Assembly (NCBI GenBank): GCA_019188255.1
Contig: JAETXT010000001.1
Location: 6,696,001 to 6,760,000 of the forward strand
Source of the DNA: Verticillium longisporum
Taxonomy: Eukaryota; Ascomycota; Sordariomycetes; Glomerellales; Plectosphaerellaceae
Reading direction: 5' to 3'
DNA: 64,000 bases
Every line of letters begins with the position of its first letter. The stretch's first letter is position 1. Shown in pieces: positions 21,493-32,819 of this stretch. The translations under genes were made by a program, and so were the position numbers. The notes under the pieces are model-generated. The model did no database searches. It was not told the origin of the DNA and saw only the letters and a program-made list of their open reading frames with translations.

Positions 21493-22690
21493 CTATTCAT
21501 CCCTGGAGACCTGTTGACGTTGCGAGCAGTCCTCCATGCGGTGCAGCCAGGAACCCTCGAAGACCTGATCAATCTCTTCATAACTCAGTCCAGCAATCTC
21601 GGAGACCATAAGAAACACGTATATGAGGCCCACAGAGCACCAACCCGCAAAGAATTAAAACGCTCCCCAATTGTCCGTGGATTTGAGACGACCAGGATCC
21701 GCATGCTTTACGACGTAGATGAACAGCCAGTGGAATTTCTGGCCGAAGGCGCTGCCAAAAGATCGGAGGCAATTGGGCCAGAACCTCGCCGCTGAAGACA
21801 TACGGAAGGATAAAGAGACCTGTTTCCGCCCTTAACTGTCAAGTTCTGTCTCTCGCCGTTGTTGAAATCAAAGAAAAACGTACCCACAGCATATCCGAAC
21901 GCGTGCACAAACAGCGCCGCAACAGCAACCCGCGATGCAGCCTTGGATACCGTGGCCTCTTGGCTGTACCCGATGAAGACCTTGATGTAAAAGTGCGAGA
22001 TCATCTGCGCCATTATCCTGATGAACAGCGAACGGCGTCGGCCAAGAATATCGATGAAAAAGAAGAAGCAATCAAGCTAAACCAGAGCATGGACAACCAG
22101 CACATGCCACTGAGGATGATATTCTCAGACGTGTCTATTTGCGACCCCTTATGAAACATTTCAAAAATAGGTATGAAGTACGCCGTCAGCGAGTTCGCTG
22201 CTGAGAGCTGGGCTAGGGCACACAAATCAGTACCTGCTGCAGCCGGCGCAGGTTGGAGGATACGATGAATGTCTCTCTAACAACGGACAGCAAGCTGTTG
22301 CCTCCACGTCGCCCGCTGGGCTAATGTTCGATGCCTGGATATCTGTAAGCTCTGGTGCCACGCAAGATGATCCGCGGAGAGGCGACATAGCCGCTTGAGC
22401 ACCTCGCTTGCTTTTTCTCTTCCGGCGACAAGCATCGGCCGTCTTGGTGACTTGCTGGTGAAAAAGCTAGAGAGGATGCGGAGGAAGAGGAAAACAGAGA
22501 TAGCGATGAGTGGAATTTGATAATGCAGTTTGCTTGCGGATATGTTCTCGTAAATGCCCAGAACGCGGAAGCTAGCTGTTGTCAACGCCTGGCCCATGGG
22601 GCTGATGACACTAAGTGAGCTGATGCCTTAGTCGGAGATTATACGGGCAGCGATGAGGCTATTCATGTTCGGGGAAAAGCAGGCGATCAT
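21493..22690 (-). pseudogene. decayed MFS sugar transporter
   Basis: Minus-strand pieces in different frames spell successive parts of a sugar porter. In order they are L-I-A-A-R-I-I near 22665; S-P-R followed by a G-R-E-K-A-S-E-V-L-K segment; a TM7 region around 22150-22210; F-F-I-D-I-L-G-R-R-R near 22030; G-L-F-I-L-P-Y-V-F-S-G-E-V-L after an intron-like GTACGT stretch; and F-H-W-L-F-I-Y-V-V-K-H-A with the C-terminal E-I-A-G-L-S-Y-E-E-I-D-Q-V-F ending at the TAG at 21493. At least three frame changes and an in-frame TAA (21655-21657) break it. The N-terminal 100 or so residues and the start are not found. The C-terminal motif resembles fungal lactose/hexose permease-like carriers. Confidence 0.85.
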
Positions 22691-22923
22691 TTGCCTGGTG
22701 ATGAAACCGGAGGCTACAGAGACATTGCCATCCTCGACCAATTCCCCTTTGATAAGAACTTCTATAGGCCTTCCGATGGCTGTGACAGCGCCTCTGCTGA
22801 TTTATCCAAAGTCTTCCGGATGTCTTTTGGCAAGAAGCTCGAGCACGTATCTGCTCTTTGGTCAATCTTCACGTGTACCTCTGACCCCTTGTGTGCCATT
22901 GAGGCCCGAATAATATAGTTGTC

Positions 22924-24016
22924 TTGGAACAAGCGAATTGCCGACAGTTCGCCAAACGAACCGGCAACGGGTCTTGGTCCAAAAGACAAGCTGCTCCTCA
23001 CATGTGGCAACTACTTCGTCGCTGCGGGGCTCGGATCAGCAAAGTTCTACGAAGAGAGCCCAAAGCCATATTGTCCAAGATCACCTTCGCTGACGCTTCC
23101 ACAATGTCCCAGGCAACTATCCGGCCTTGCCCTCCGCCAATGCATCGAGCTGGGCTATCACACCAAACGAGAACATGTGCTGCAGCTAGTGCTACAGGTT
23201 GAGCTGCGAAATATGGCTTTTGGTGAGCTCAGGGAATAGACTGCGCAAATGCCATGCAACTTGGGCGTCCTCTGGGCGTTTAACTGGCCGAGGTGGACGC
23301 TGAGGTGTGTTCCCCCCTTGAGTAGATCGGCAGCATTGCGAACGGACCTTGGAATCCCTGACTGTAGCTCCCCATTGGTATTGACGACAATGTTGTCACC
23401 GAAGTAAGGCTCCAAAGATTCGCCTCGGATCACTTTAGCCCACCCACCTACGTCCATCTCCAACGCGATCCATGTCATCTGCCTTCGACGGCTATGGGCC
23501 CGCATGCATACCTCCGCCTATACATCAAATCTCCTCAACGTAGAGAGCAGGCAGGCCTACACCACACAGCTTCGCGAGGATCTGGAGGAGTGGTTTCGCA
23601 CCGCACCCCCATGCCTGCCACGAACCAGCAGTACATTGTCCATGTTTAGCACAAAGAGTGGTACAGGGTCAACTATAGCGGCACAATCCTCCACCCTAAT
23701 CGCGCACAGCTTGTCGAAGACGGAGCCGCGCCGCACAAGGTGTTCACGGAATGCTTGAGGGCCGCGAGCAGCGTACGCCAGATCTACAGGCGTCGGGATA
23801 TCGGCATGACGAGCAAATCCACCCGGGCGACGCTCCACTGCGCATTTCTTGGTCTGTGGATGTCGCTGACTGTCCGCGCTGAGGTGGCATATGACGGGAT
23901 TGTCAAGATGTGCACTGACTGCACCACGGCTGTGGTGGCAATTGCCAAGGGCTGGAATCGCGCTGCACCCTATTGCGATACTTCTGAGTCGCTGGCGAAT
24001 CGGCAGTGTCTATAGT
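22924..24016 (+). pseudogene. decayed Zn2Cys6-type transcription factor (middle homology region)
   Basis: Plus-strand fragments follow the order of a fungal_trans domain. They are T-F-A-D-A-S-T-M-S-Q-A-T-I near 23085; L-A-L-R-Q-C-I-E-L-G-Y-H near 23130; V-E-L-R then F-W, a TGA stop at 23224-23226, and M-Q-L-G-R-P-L-G-V near 23254-23280; Q-L-R-E-D-L-E-E-W-F near 23565; and a last open piece (23740-24015) with the helical C-terminal part. Several frame changes and stops interrupt it. No Cys6 cluster was found upstream, so the DNA-binding half is missing. The left boundary is uncertain. The gene faces away from the dead transporter, an arrangement common for regulator and permease pairs of fungal catabolic clusters. 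Confidence 0.8.
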
Positions 24017-24412
24017 GTTTAGAGAGGCCGTCATTGTGGATGGGGTCGCCAACTATGAATAGCCCTGACTCGATCGGGGGCCAAGCATGTTTGATGGGTT
24101 TGACGTATTGCTGTCTGGTGTCTTGGACGAGTTTACTCCGTTGTACCATGAAAGCGAGAAGGCGTTGCCATGATTAAAGTAGCCTTCAGGGAGGGAGCAC
24201 AGCGTGTTGCACGTTCCCCCACTAGCAGCATGGACCCACTGTCGGGATGGTCCCGCACCGATGCTCCGTGATCTCATGGATTGACGAGGAACAGGAAGCT
24301 GCAAGCTTTCTGGTCCGTGGCATCCACCGCCTTAATCGTACGACGGCATCACACAACAATCTGTGAGCCTCTGCCTTCATAGCGCTCGCAACCCTCTACT
24401 TTAGCAGACAAT
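24017..24412. other. intergenic, COQ4 promoter side
   Basis: This 400-bp stretch follows the dead regulator and precedes COQ4. No gene was recognised. Confidence 0.5.
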
Positions 24413-25352
24413 ATGAAGTCCGTCTGCAGGGTTCCATCAGCTACGAATGCGCGCCATGTAGGTCGCGCTGCGACATGCACGTCAGGCAGCTCAGCACCGC
24501 GACCCTTCTCCGTCCTCAACCGGCCCCCGCCAAACTATCCTGGCCATGTGCCTCTGACGACCATCGAGCGTGCCAGTCTCGCCATTGGCTCCGGCCTCAT
24601 GTCCTTGGTTGATCCGCGACGCGGAGGTCAGGCTCCCTGCACCCCGTTCTTGTCCGCCAGGCACTCTGACAATTTCGTGGCCTAGATCTCATCGCTACAG
24701 TTGGCGAAACGACGGCGACGCCCTACTTCCTCCCCCGCCTCCGCGACGCTATGCTGGCTGACCCGACGGGTCGTCGTATCCTTCGTGACCGCCCACGCCT
24801 GACATCGACCTCTCTCAACCTCGACCGTCTCCGTAGTCTTCCCGATAATACCGTCGGCCGCGCCTACGTCGGCTGGCTCGACCGCGAGGGCGTGTCCCCC
24901 GACACGCGCGCCGCCGTGCGCTACATTGACGACGAAGAGTGCGCCTACGTCATGCAGCGCTACCGCGAATGCCACGACTTTTACCACGCTCTGACCGGCC
25001 TCCCCGTGTATCGCGAGGGGAAGTGGCGCTCAAGGCTTTTGAATTCATGAACACCATGATCCCCATGACGGGGCTGGCTGTTGCGAGCTACTTCACCATG
25101 AAGAAGAGCGAACGGGCGCGGTTCCGCAGCATCTACGGCCCTTGGGCCCTGCGAATCGGGAGCAGGCCAAAGGAGGTGATCAACGTGTACTGGGAAGAGA
25201 GGCTGGAGAGCAGCGTCGACGAGCTGAGGGCCGAGCTCGGCATCGAGACGCCGCCGGATCTGAGAGAGATCAGAAGGCGAGAAAGGGAGGCTAGGAGGAA
25301 GGCAAAAGAAGAAACGGCGAGGCGAAACGAGGCGACGGGCAGCAGCGCCTAG
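24413..25352 (+). CDS. COQ4: ubiquinone biosynthesis protein COQ4, with frameshift
   Basis: Exons are 24413-24626 and 24686-25352. A Ser/Arg-rich mitochondrial presequence precedes a conserved [15 protein letters not shown] start, D-P-R-R-G-D-L-I-A, and the metal-site motif R-E-C-H-D-F-Y-H (HDxxH). Coq4 organises the CoQ synthome on the matrix face of the inner membrane and takes part in C1 modification. Conservation continues as [10 protein letters not shown] only in another frame: the GGGG run at 25017-25020 is one G too short, so the literal frame ends at 25050 with 192 aa instead of about 293. This is either a base-calling error or a real lesion. Confidence 0.88.
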
Positions 25353-25574
25353 GGCAACAGAGAAGAAGACTTGTACATCATGCGTCCACTTGTAACCATT
25401 TTCTTGTATCAGAAGGCAGTGCCGACCCGGCGGCTCGGGCACCTCCACAGACAAACAGGAACAACACTGTTCAGAACAGATGCCACGTCAAAATCAACAA
25501 CTCCGTTGCGCCAGGACCCCCAATGGTATCTTCGAACTCGTCATCGATGCTCTCGCGTGGGCGCGAACGCATCC

Positions 25575-26120
25575 CTACAGGTCGAAAAGGTCGTCGTCGT
25601 CATCGTCCCACCCCTTGCGTCGGCTGACCACGATCTTCTCCTCCTCTTGCTTGTCGGCCACGGCGTTCAGTAGCTCCTTGAGCTGCGCCTCGGTCACCTT
25701 GGACTGGAGCTGCCCGGACTGCGCCAGCATGATGAGGCGGTTCTCGACCTCGGTGGCACGCTGTTCCTTGACGAGACGGATACGACCAAGGCGGTCCGCA
25801 GCTTCGGGATGCAAAATCTGACCCAGAATGTGCTGGCGCGCTTCATTCTCCTGCTGTCTGTGCGGCGCATGGTTAGCCTGCGTGCTGCCAGAGTAGTCGA
25901 GCCGCGAGAAAAAGGGGGATCGTCGTACTGTCGTTGCTCGGCCTGCTCCTGTTTTCCGAGACCACCGCCACCGCCGCCGCCACCGCCGCTGCTGCCTCCC
26001 TGAGCCTTGAGCTGCTCGAGGCGAGCCTTGCGGATCTTCCGCTGCGTTAACCGTGATGTTCCCTCCAAGCGCTTGCTCCGGCGTCAAGCAGCTTACCTGG
26101 TCAAGCTCTGAATCGTCCAT
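25575..26120 (-). CDS. PDCD5/TFAR19-type DNA-binding protein
   Basis: Minus-strand exons are 26120-26097, 26041-25929 and 25857-25575, giving 139 aa. The first exon encodes just M-D-D-S-E-L-D-Q. Then come the basic helix I-R-K-A-R-L-E-Q-L, a Gly-rich insert, and the diagnostic core I-L-H-P-E-A-A-D-R-L-G-R-I-R-L-V-K followed by the E-N-R-L-I-M-L-A-Q-S-G-Q-L motif. It ends in an acidic Asp/Leu tail. Homologs (PDCD5, yeast Ymr074c) are small helical proteins linked to CCT chaperonin binding, nucleic-acid binding and stress-induced death. The function here is not directly shown. Confidence 0.92.
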   Translation of the reverse strand: MDDSELDQVSCLTPEQALGGNITVNAAEDPQGSPRAAQGSGRQQRRWRRRWRWSRKTGAGRATTVRRSPFFSRLDYSGSTQANHAPHRQQENEARQHILGQILHPEAADRLGRIRLVKEQRATEVENRLIMLAQSGQLQSKVTEAQLKELLNAVADKQEEEKIVVSRRKGWDDDDDDLFDL

Positions 26121-27045
26121 GTCTCAAAATTTTCGGGTAGCTTCCGACGTAATAAAGCGATAAATTGGCGTCGCGAGGGACCGAAGCAGTCCGTTTGGGT
26201 AGGTAGTTTCGGTAGTTGCGCCAACTATCGCTCAATTCTGAATGACGTTGACAGGCTTTGAGCTTTGCCCCTCTTCGTGGACGGAGGCCCCTCCAAAAGT
26301 CGGTAGAACATCGGCTCACGTACGGTGGTTCAAACAGACCCGGCAGAAGGCGGTGCGAGGACGCGGGTGCCTTTTGGCCTGATTAGGATTCATAGTAGCA
26401 TTAAATATACCAGTATCATCATTATCAATCACCTGAGAGGGACGTTGCCGTGCTTTTTAAGGGTAGATCGTATCAGCGATATATAATTCACTCTCATACC
26501 TTAGGCTATGAGCTGCCTGGAAACGGAGTATGCGTTCCCACTAGGTAGCTACGGAAGAAACATGGTGGCTTGTCCGTAATGTGGCAACTCTGGAACTTGG
26601 GATAATCACGCAGCATAGCGCGTTGAATTGTGAAATGGAGGGTAGTGTGCGGCATGGTGCGTCGAGCCTGTGGCTGCGCTCTGCTGCCAGTGTTTGATAT
26701 GCACGGACCACATATGCTGATACGTGCAATGGCCCAGGTTCGCATCCATCCCTGAGTTAGGTGGATGGATCACTGGTCCGTGCACAGATGCAGCTTCCCA
26801 CGCGAGTTGCGGGGTCCGTCTCGTCAAAGTCGCGTTGGCAGTCGCGTCCCGTCAACGGACCATGTACTTGGTCCATTGACTCCACCACTCTCGAATCAAC
26901 CTACAGACATCCATCAACACAAGCCACGAACAACCCCACGAAAGCAGGTGCTGCGAGACGGCACGAGGATAATCACATGCGGCACCACCTCCACCAAAAT
27001 ACATTCACCTGGCGATAATCCGACATACGCACCCGACAGCGCACG
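26121..27045. other. intergenic, divergent promoter region
   Basis: This 0.9-kb stretch lies between divergent PDCD5 and CENP-T genes. It is somewhat A/T-richer around 26390-26500. No gene was recognised. Confidence 0.5.
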
Positions 27046-28673
27046 ATGGACTCGTCCGTCGCCTCAACGCCGCGGGGCCTTCCTCGCCCATACGATGCCA
27101 CCTTCTCAGCAGCGACTCCCAGCCTCCGTCTACGCGCACGAAGCGACGAACCCCCTTCAAGTCATCGCGCGTTCCGCACACCAAAGCAGCCCCGAAGAGA
27201 CTACCTCGATAGCTCAACACACAAGGGATACTCTGCCTCCACCAGGAAGAACAATGCGCCAACACCACACGCCAGAGCAGCTTCGCAGTACCTCGACCAA
27301 CGGCGAGCAGCCATGACGCCAGGTCGAAGGCGCCAGAGTGTCGGCGTACGGCGCCGGGAGTCCCTCTTTGACAACCTGAGGGCTTTGAGTCAGGCGCTAG
27401 CGCCGAGATCTAAGCCCGTGGAGACGTCATCGTCACCGCGGGATGTGCCCTCGAGATCTAGGCGCTCAACGCGCGCCGCGCAAGACGACGACGACGATGA
27501 GCTCCCGATAGACAGGCCCGAGATGACACTGCCACTTGATATGGATGACGACTCGGATCTGGTACCGCCGCGCTCATCGATCCTCGAAGACCCCACCCTG
27601 GAGCTTCCACGGCGAGCCTATAGCGAAGCGCCATCACGCCTTTCGCTCGCCAGCAGACGCCTGTCTGAATTTTACAATGTGAGGGATACCCTGAGCGACG
27701 AAGACGCACCCGGCCAAGGCTTCTTCCCATCAATGGACGCAGATGAAGGCATGGATGACGAGGGTGCTGTGGATGCAACCTTGGAGCGGTACGTGACATT
27801 GGAAGATGCACCGCCTTGACAACCACTGACAAAAAAAATCAGCATTGATGAAGAGCGCCGCGAGACTCTTGGCGGCCGGCCGAGTGACTTTGGCTTCGCC
27901 ATTCCGCAAGATGCAGACCCCGACGCATCCACTTTCATTATGGGCCTGGGCCCCCAGAGCTCACCGACGCGGCCCGTCGACGTTGCACCCGATGAAATAG
28001 AGGTCGATCTTGGTCCTGTAATGGAGGAAGACCCAAGCGCTCTGATGGAAGCTACCTTTGACGCGCTGGCAAGCGATGCCAACCAGCCTGACCCGTTTGG
28101 CGAAGCATCGGGTGATGAGACACTGAACGAGGAATTGCCGGATGCCGAGGTGACGGCTCACAGCGAGATCGATAGCAAGCAGCGAAAGCCCCGGGCAGGA
28201 AAGGCAGGCTGGAAGAGGTCGAAGCACGGCCACTCCTACCCCCCGTTTCCCTCTACCGTGGTCAAACGAGTTGCCGAGCAGTTCGCGCGCACCAGCGGCA
28301 TATCCAATCCCCGCATCGGCAAAGATACGCTGGCGGCGCTGCAGCAAGCGACTGACTGGTTCTTCGAGCAGGTCTCTGAAGATCTGGGCGCGTACGCGGC
28401 GCACGCTGGGAGGAGGACGATTAACGAGAGTGACATGGAACTCGTCATGAAGAGGTAAATTTTGGGTATCAATCATTCTGGACAAGTCCCCATTATCTAA
28501 CAGTGGTATACAGACAACGCCAGGTCAACGAGACGACCTCGACCTTTTCATTAGCGACACAATATCTCCCGGCCGAGCTGGTACATGAGATACGCATGCC
28601 GCTCCCGGTGACACCCAAGAAGCGGCGCCGGACGGGCCGAGACGAAGAACAAGACGAGGCGGAAGTGGCTTGA
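27046..28673 (+). CDS. centromere protein T (CENP-T) homolog
   Basis: Exons are 27046-27788, 27843-28454 and 28514-28673, giving 504 aa. The long N-terminal part is disordered, rich in Ser, Thr-Pro and Arg, with acidic stretches, as expected for the kinetochore arm that binds the Ndc80 and Mis12 complexes after Cdk phosphorylation. The C-terminal 150 residues form the CENP-T histone fold: Y-P-P-F-P-S-T-V-V-K-R, helix 2 with A-L-Q-Q-A-T-D-W-F, A-H-A-G-R-R-T-I-N-E-S-D-M-E-L-V-M-K-R, and the extra helices containing Q-Y-L-P-A-E-L-V-H-E-I-R-M-P. A basic K-K-R-R-R motif lies near the end. The partner would be CENP-W. Confidence 0.92.
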
Positions 28674-28691
28674 TGCCGGCAAGTACCCAGC

Positions 28692-29843
28692 CTACCAATT
28701 TTTACTCATGCGGACGCGCCTGGAGATGTCCGATGACGGCTTCTTCGCCACCATGTACAGCATGATGGAGGTTGCCACACAGAGACCGTACCTGCTAGGA
28801 GTCAGGAAAGGGGAACACCGGGGATGGGAGGAGGACATCTCTTGAGGACACTTACCAGGTGAAGATGTACTGCGCATGATTATTCCGCAGATTGACCTCG
28901 GCAGCGCGGCCGATGGGTATGCCTTGGGTCTGGAGCTCGATGAAGCGCAGATATTCGGGTTCTGCGAGTGTTAGCAAGACCACCTCAGCAGGGAGGAGCT
29001 GGACAGGGTTCCAAAGTTCGTACCCATTGTCGCCTCGATCCACACCGGCTGGCTCCCGGTCAGAGCAGCCATCTGCTTGACGTCGGGAAAATAAAACTCC
29101 CACTTGTCCGGACGATTCTCGGGTGTGAACATGTTCTTCTTCCACGGCTCCCGCAGCAGGCCCTCGACGGTGATCTCGCCCGTCGGCAGGGCTTCGGCGC
29201 TCCTCGCGCGCTGGTCGCCCATCTTCTTGCTAATCCAGCCCCTGTTGACCAGCACGGTGCTGCCGTCGCCGTCGCGCTCGAGGGGCGTGACGACCATGTA
29301 GCCCTGCTCGCCGTCGCGCATGCGCGGCCCGATGAGCATCTCGCGGTCGTGCCGCAGACGGCCCGTGGCGTAGACGCGGCGGTAGTCAAACTCGGCCACA
29401 GCGTTGGGGTCGATCTGGGTCGGCAGCGCCAGGGGCTCGCGGACGAGGCGGTCCACGAGGCGGGGGAGGAGCTCCGTCATCCACCCGAGGCGCAGGACCT
29501 GCGTGGGGCCGAGGGAGAAGGGCGGCACGGGGATGATGGCGAGGAAGAAGAGGCCGACGCGCGAGCGGTTGCCGCCGGAGCGAACGAGGGTCGCCGGATT
29601 GTCGACGAGGGAGAAGAACTCGCCGGGCCCGGCGCTGTCGGAGTCGGGTCCCGTCTTCTTGCTGTTGTCATCGAGGCGCCACGGGGTGGTGCGAAAGGTG
29701 CGGATCGGAGTCGAGGGGGACGCTGCCAGTCGGGGGACCATGGGCCCCTGGGCCTTGAAGACCCAATTGCTTCTAGGTGCTAGACATCTTGGCCCTTGAT
29801 ATATCCTGGTGAGGAGCCGCAATGGGGCAGCTGGAGACGCCAT
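28692..29843 (-). CDS. SHY1: cytochrome c oxidase assembly protein SHY1/SURF1
   Basis: Minus-strand exons are 29843-29024, 28961-28856 and 28791-28692, giving 341 aa. A mitochondrial presequence is followed by TM1 (V-G-L-F-F-L-A-I-I-P), the W-M-T-E-L segment, and SURF1 core motifs G-P-R-M-R-D-G-E-Q-G-Y-M-V-V-T-P-L and V-L-V-N-R-G-W-I-S-K. The last exon gives the second TM helix after I-F-T-W-Y-G-L. SURF1/Shy1 sits in the inner membrane and helps insert haem a into Cox1. The stop codons of this gene and the convergent CENP-T gene are 18 bp apart, so the 3' UTRs should overlap. Confidence 0.93.
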
Positions 29844-30391
29844 GGTGGTGGTGAGATTATGTCGTGGGGGAGAAGTGGGAGCATCTTGTCTTGGTCCAAA
29901 GATTCAAGCCGTCATTGGTGGGTGATGCATCAATGCAACAATGCACCTTTGTCGATGGAGCTTTGGCCATATGCATATGGCGGGGTATGTGGAGAGCTGT
30001 CCTTGGGATGACCAATGGGAAGCTCGACAAAGGAGCCCGCCCGTTGACAGGGGTCACGATGCATGGATCAGGACAGCATCATCCGGGCAGGCATCTGTCT
30101 GGCCTGTCCTTCCATCTTACCTTACCTCACGCCTCATGTCCTAAAGGGAGATTGTAACCGGATGCTTCTGGATTCTCTCAGGTGGGAGTCTTTATCCAAG
30201 CAAGTCATCATATATCTTCAAGCTTCAGCGTTCTTCCATCCCGGGGCCCTCCATTGCACTCCCTAAGATACTACCTAAGGCAGGGCCAGCTTCGTGGAGG
30301 TCCCAGCACCGACCGTATCCGTCGATCACGAGAGCTTCCCCACCACGACGTGGTCGACATCCAGTCTCACACACGACCCTCAGCGATCGTC
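29844..30391. other. intergenic, divergent promoter region
   Basis: This 550-bp stretch lies between divergent SHY1 and UBX genes. No further gene was recognised. Confidence 0.5.
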
Positions 30392-31907
30392 ATGTTCTTC
30401 GAGGGCAGCCTTCAGGAGGGTATTGCTGCCGCGCTTCTGCAGGGCAAGCCCGTGGCATGCTTCGTAACGGGTATGCATCCCATCCCATGCGTACACCGTG
30501 CTTCCTCACCTGAACCCCACACTCACGTGCCTCACAGATGACGGAGAGGAGAGCCGAACATGGCTGGATGACTACATGCAAGATGCGCCCATCAAGAACC
30601 TCTTGAGCAACCAAGCCATCTTGATGCGGCTTGAGGCCGGTTCAGAAGAAGCAGGCCATCTCGCTGCCATATTTCCATTGCCAAAGACACCCACGCTGGT
30701 CATTATCAAGAATGGCGATCTCAAGGGTTACATCACTTCTGGCACCAGCAAAGGAGACTTCATCCAGCGAGTTTCCCAAGCTTTCAGCACTACCTCGGCG
30801 ACAACGACGCCAGCACCATCCGCTTCGGCCGCCGCCACAACGCCTTCCCTCCAGACCCCACCTCAAACTCACCAACCGTCAACGTCGTCTTCCAGCTCAT
30901 CCGCCGGCGCTCCAACGCCCACGCAAGAAGAGAGCAATGCGGCTGCCCTGCGCGCTGTCATGGCCGAGCGTCGCGCCCGGCTCGAAGCCCGCCGCCTGGA
31001 GGAGGAGCACAACGCAAAGGAATCCCGCGCCGCACGTGCTGCCGCCGCCGCGACGGATCCTGCCCCCGAAGCCGTCGAAAAGCGGCGCCACGCCGAGACC
31101 CTGCGCAAGCAACGCCAGGATGCCGCCGACGAGCGCAACCGCATCCTGCGTCGCATCGAGGACGACAAGCTCGCGCGCCAGGCCCGCTCGGCGGCCGCGC
31201 CCGAGCCCAAGCTCGGCGACGTCGCCGGCTCCCTGGCAAGCGCCGCATCAAGCTCCGTCAAGCCCGCCGGCGGGCAGGCGGCGATCCAGGTGCGCCTCTT
31301 TGACGGGTCGTCGTTGCGCACGCGCTTCGAGAGCACCGAGGCAACGCTCAAGACGACCGTGCGCGCCTGGGTCGACGACAAGCGCACCGACGGCCAGGCG
31401 CCCTACACTTTCAAGATTGTGGCAGCGCCACCGCAGCCCAGTCGTCGCGTCGACGAGACGGAGGAGGGCAAGACGCTCGCCGAGCTGGGCCTCACGCCGA
31501 GCGCCACGCTCATGCTGGCGCCCGTCAAGAAGTACGCCGAAGCCTACCAGGCGCCGCGCCGCGGGCTGCTCAAGCTACCGCTCGTCCTCTTTGGGAGCCT
31601 CATCGGGCTGCTCGCCTGGCTGTGGGGCCTCGTGAGAGGCATGTTCTCCGGGTCGAGCGCCGGCCGCGCGGAGAGGGAGCGGGCGAGGGAGGAAAGGGAC
31701 AGGGAGGAGGCGGAGGCGCAGGCTGCCCAGGTCAGAGAGCAGCGCAAGGGCAAGTTCTCTCAGCTGGCGAATCTCAACCAGAGGGACCAGCAGCTGTACA
31801 ACGGGAACTCGGTAAGCAACAACCGCCGCCTTGACATGACCAGATGAGCATGACTGACAATGGAGCAGCTCAACTTTGAGCCGAGGCCAGACGAGGAGGA
31901 GACATGA
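30392..31907 (+). CDS. UBX-domain protein, UBXN4/Ubx7-like
   Basis: Exons are 30392-30470, 30538-31811 and 31869-31907, giving 463 aa. Residues 1-110 form a thioredoxin-like UAS region (M-F-F-E-G-S-L-Q-E-G-I, then P-T-L-V-I-I-K-N-G). A Ser/Thr/Pro linker and a highly charged Ala/Arg/Glu coiled coil follow. The UBX domain begins I-Q-V-R-L-F-D-G-S and ends before A-T-L-M-L-A-P-V; it should bind Cdc48/p97. A hydrophobic segment near residue 385 (V-L-F-G-S-L-I-G-L-L-A-W-L) probably inserts as a hairpin in the ER membrane. The order of parts matches UBXN4 (erasin), a Cdc48 recruiter in ER-associated degradation. Confidence 0.9.
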
Positions 31908-32183
31908 AGTATTACAGTATCGAGAGGAGCGACGCCAGTGGCAGGGTCATTCTTTTCATCATTTTCAGGAGAGCTGGTAAAACATGCAAACGAGGAGCGG
32001 AATATCCTGTATTGTACACCGCAGTGTGGGGATGCAATATCTAGTAGATTACCATTTTGACGTCACCAAACCGGCAACAATGCCTCCAAGAGCCACTCCC
32101 TGTTCCACCCCCAAGGCTTTGTTTTGAGTCTTCATGCGTTTATATATCGTACAGCTGTGCGCCGGTCCCATCAATCCGTCCGT

Positions 32184-32819
32184 CTAGTAGTTGCTGGCAG
32201 CGGCCTGGCAGGCTTTCTACAACGCACGCCACGGATTAGCACATCTCGCAAGTCACAGTTATGTTCTATGCGAGCCGTGAGGAAGAACGTACCAGCTGCT
32301 CGAGGTACCAGTTGCAGATCTGCATGTTGCCAGACTGCTCGTCCATGCACTTGGTGAACTGCTGAAGGGCGGGCTGGCAGTTGTTGGCGCCGTACTCCTG
32401 GCTCGGGGCCGTCTGCTGCTGCGCGGCCTGGACCTGGTTCTGCTCGGCAGGCGCGGGCGAGGAGCCGCCACCGAAGAAGCCGCCGATGGCGTGGCCGACG
32501 GAGGAGCCGATCGCGACACCACTGTGAGGATTTCTGTCAGCCTGTTTCTTTTCTCTGCGACGACAATGGCAGAGGCTGTCGGCAAGCCGGGGGGAGCCTC
32601 TGGTGGAGGAACATACGCAGCGGTGCTGGCCATCTGGCCGAAGAGGCCGGGGCCCTGGCTGGGCGCCGCGGCGGCTGGGGGAGGAGCGGCGGCGTGGGTA
32701 GGAGGCGCGGCCATGGTCGTCGCCGGGCGAGTCTGCTGGGGGGTGGGCGTCGGCTTGGAGGCGATAGTAGGACGCGAGGGGGCGGAGCGGCCGCCGGAGG
32801 ATCGTGTCGCGCGAGGCAT
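32184..32819 (-). CDS. MIX17: twin CX9C protein, Mix17/CHCHD2-CHCHD10 type
   Basis: Minus-strand exons are 32819-32617, 32521-32293 and 32216-32184, giving 154 aa. The N-terminal third is Arg-, Pro- and Ala-rich without acidic residues, a mitochondrial signal. A Gly/Ala hydrophobic segment (G-V-A-I-G-S-S-V-G-H-A-I-G-G-F-F) follows, and then the CHCH domain with two exact CX9C motifs, the second completed by the 11-codon last exon (K-A-C-Q-A-A-A-S-N-Y). Relatives are imported by Mia40 to the intermembrane space and affect respiration and MICOS. The ATG at 32819 is chosen because it gives the conserved M-P-R start. Confidence 0.93.

Noticed and set aside
28968..29783. Plus-strand open frame of 271 codons
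   Set aside because: Antisense to SHY1, whose frame is clearly conserved.
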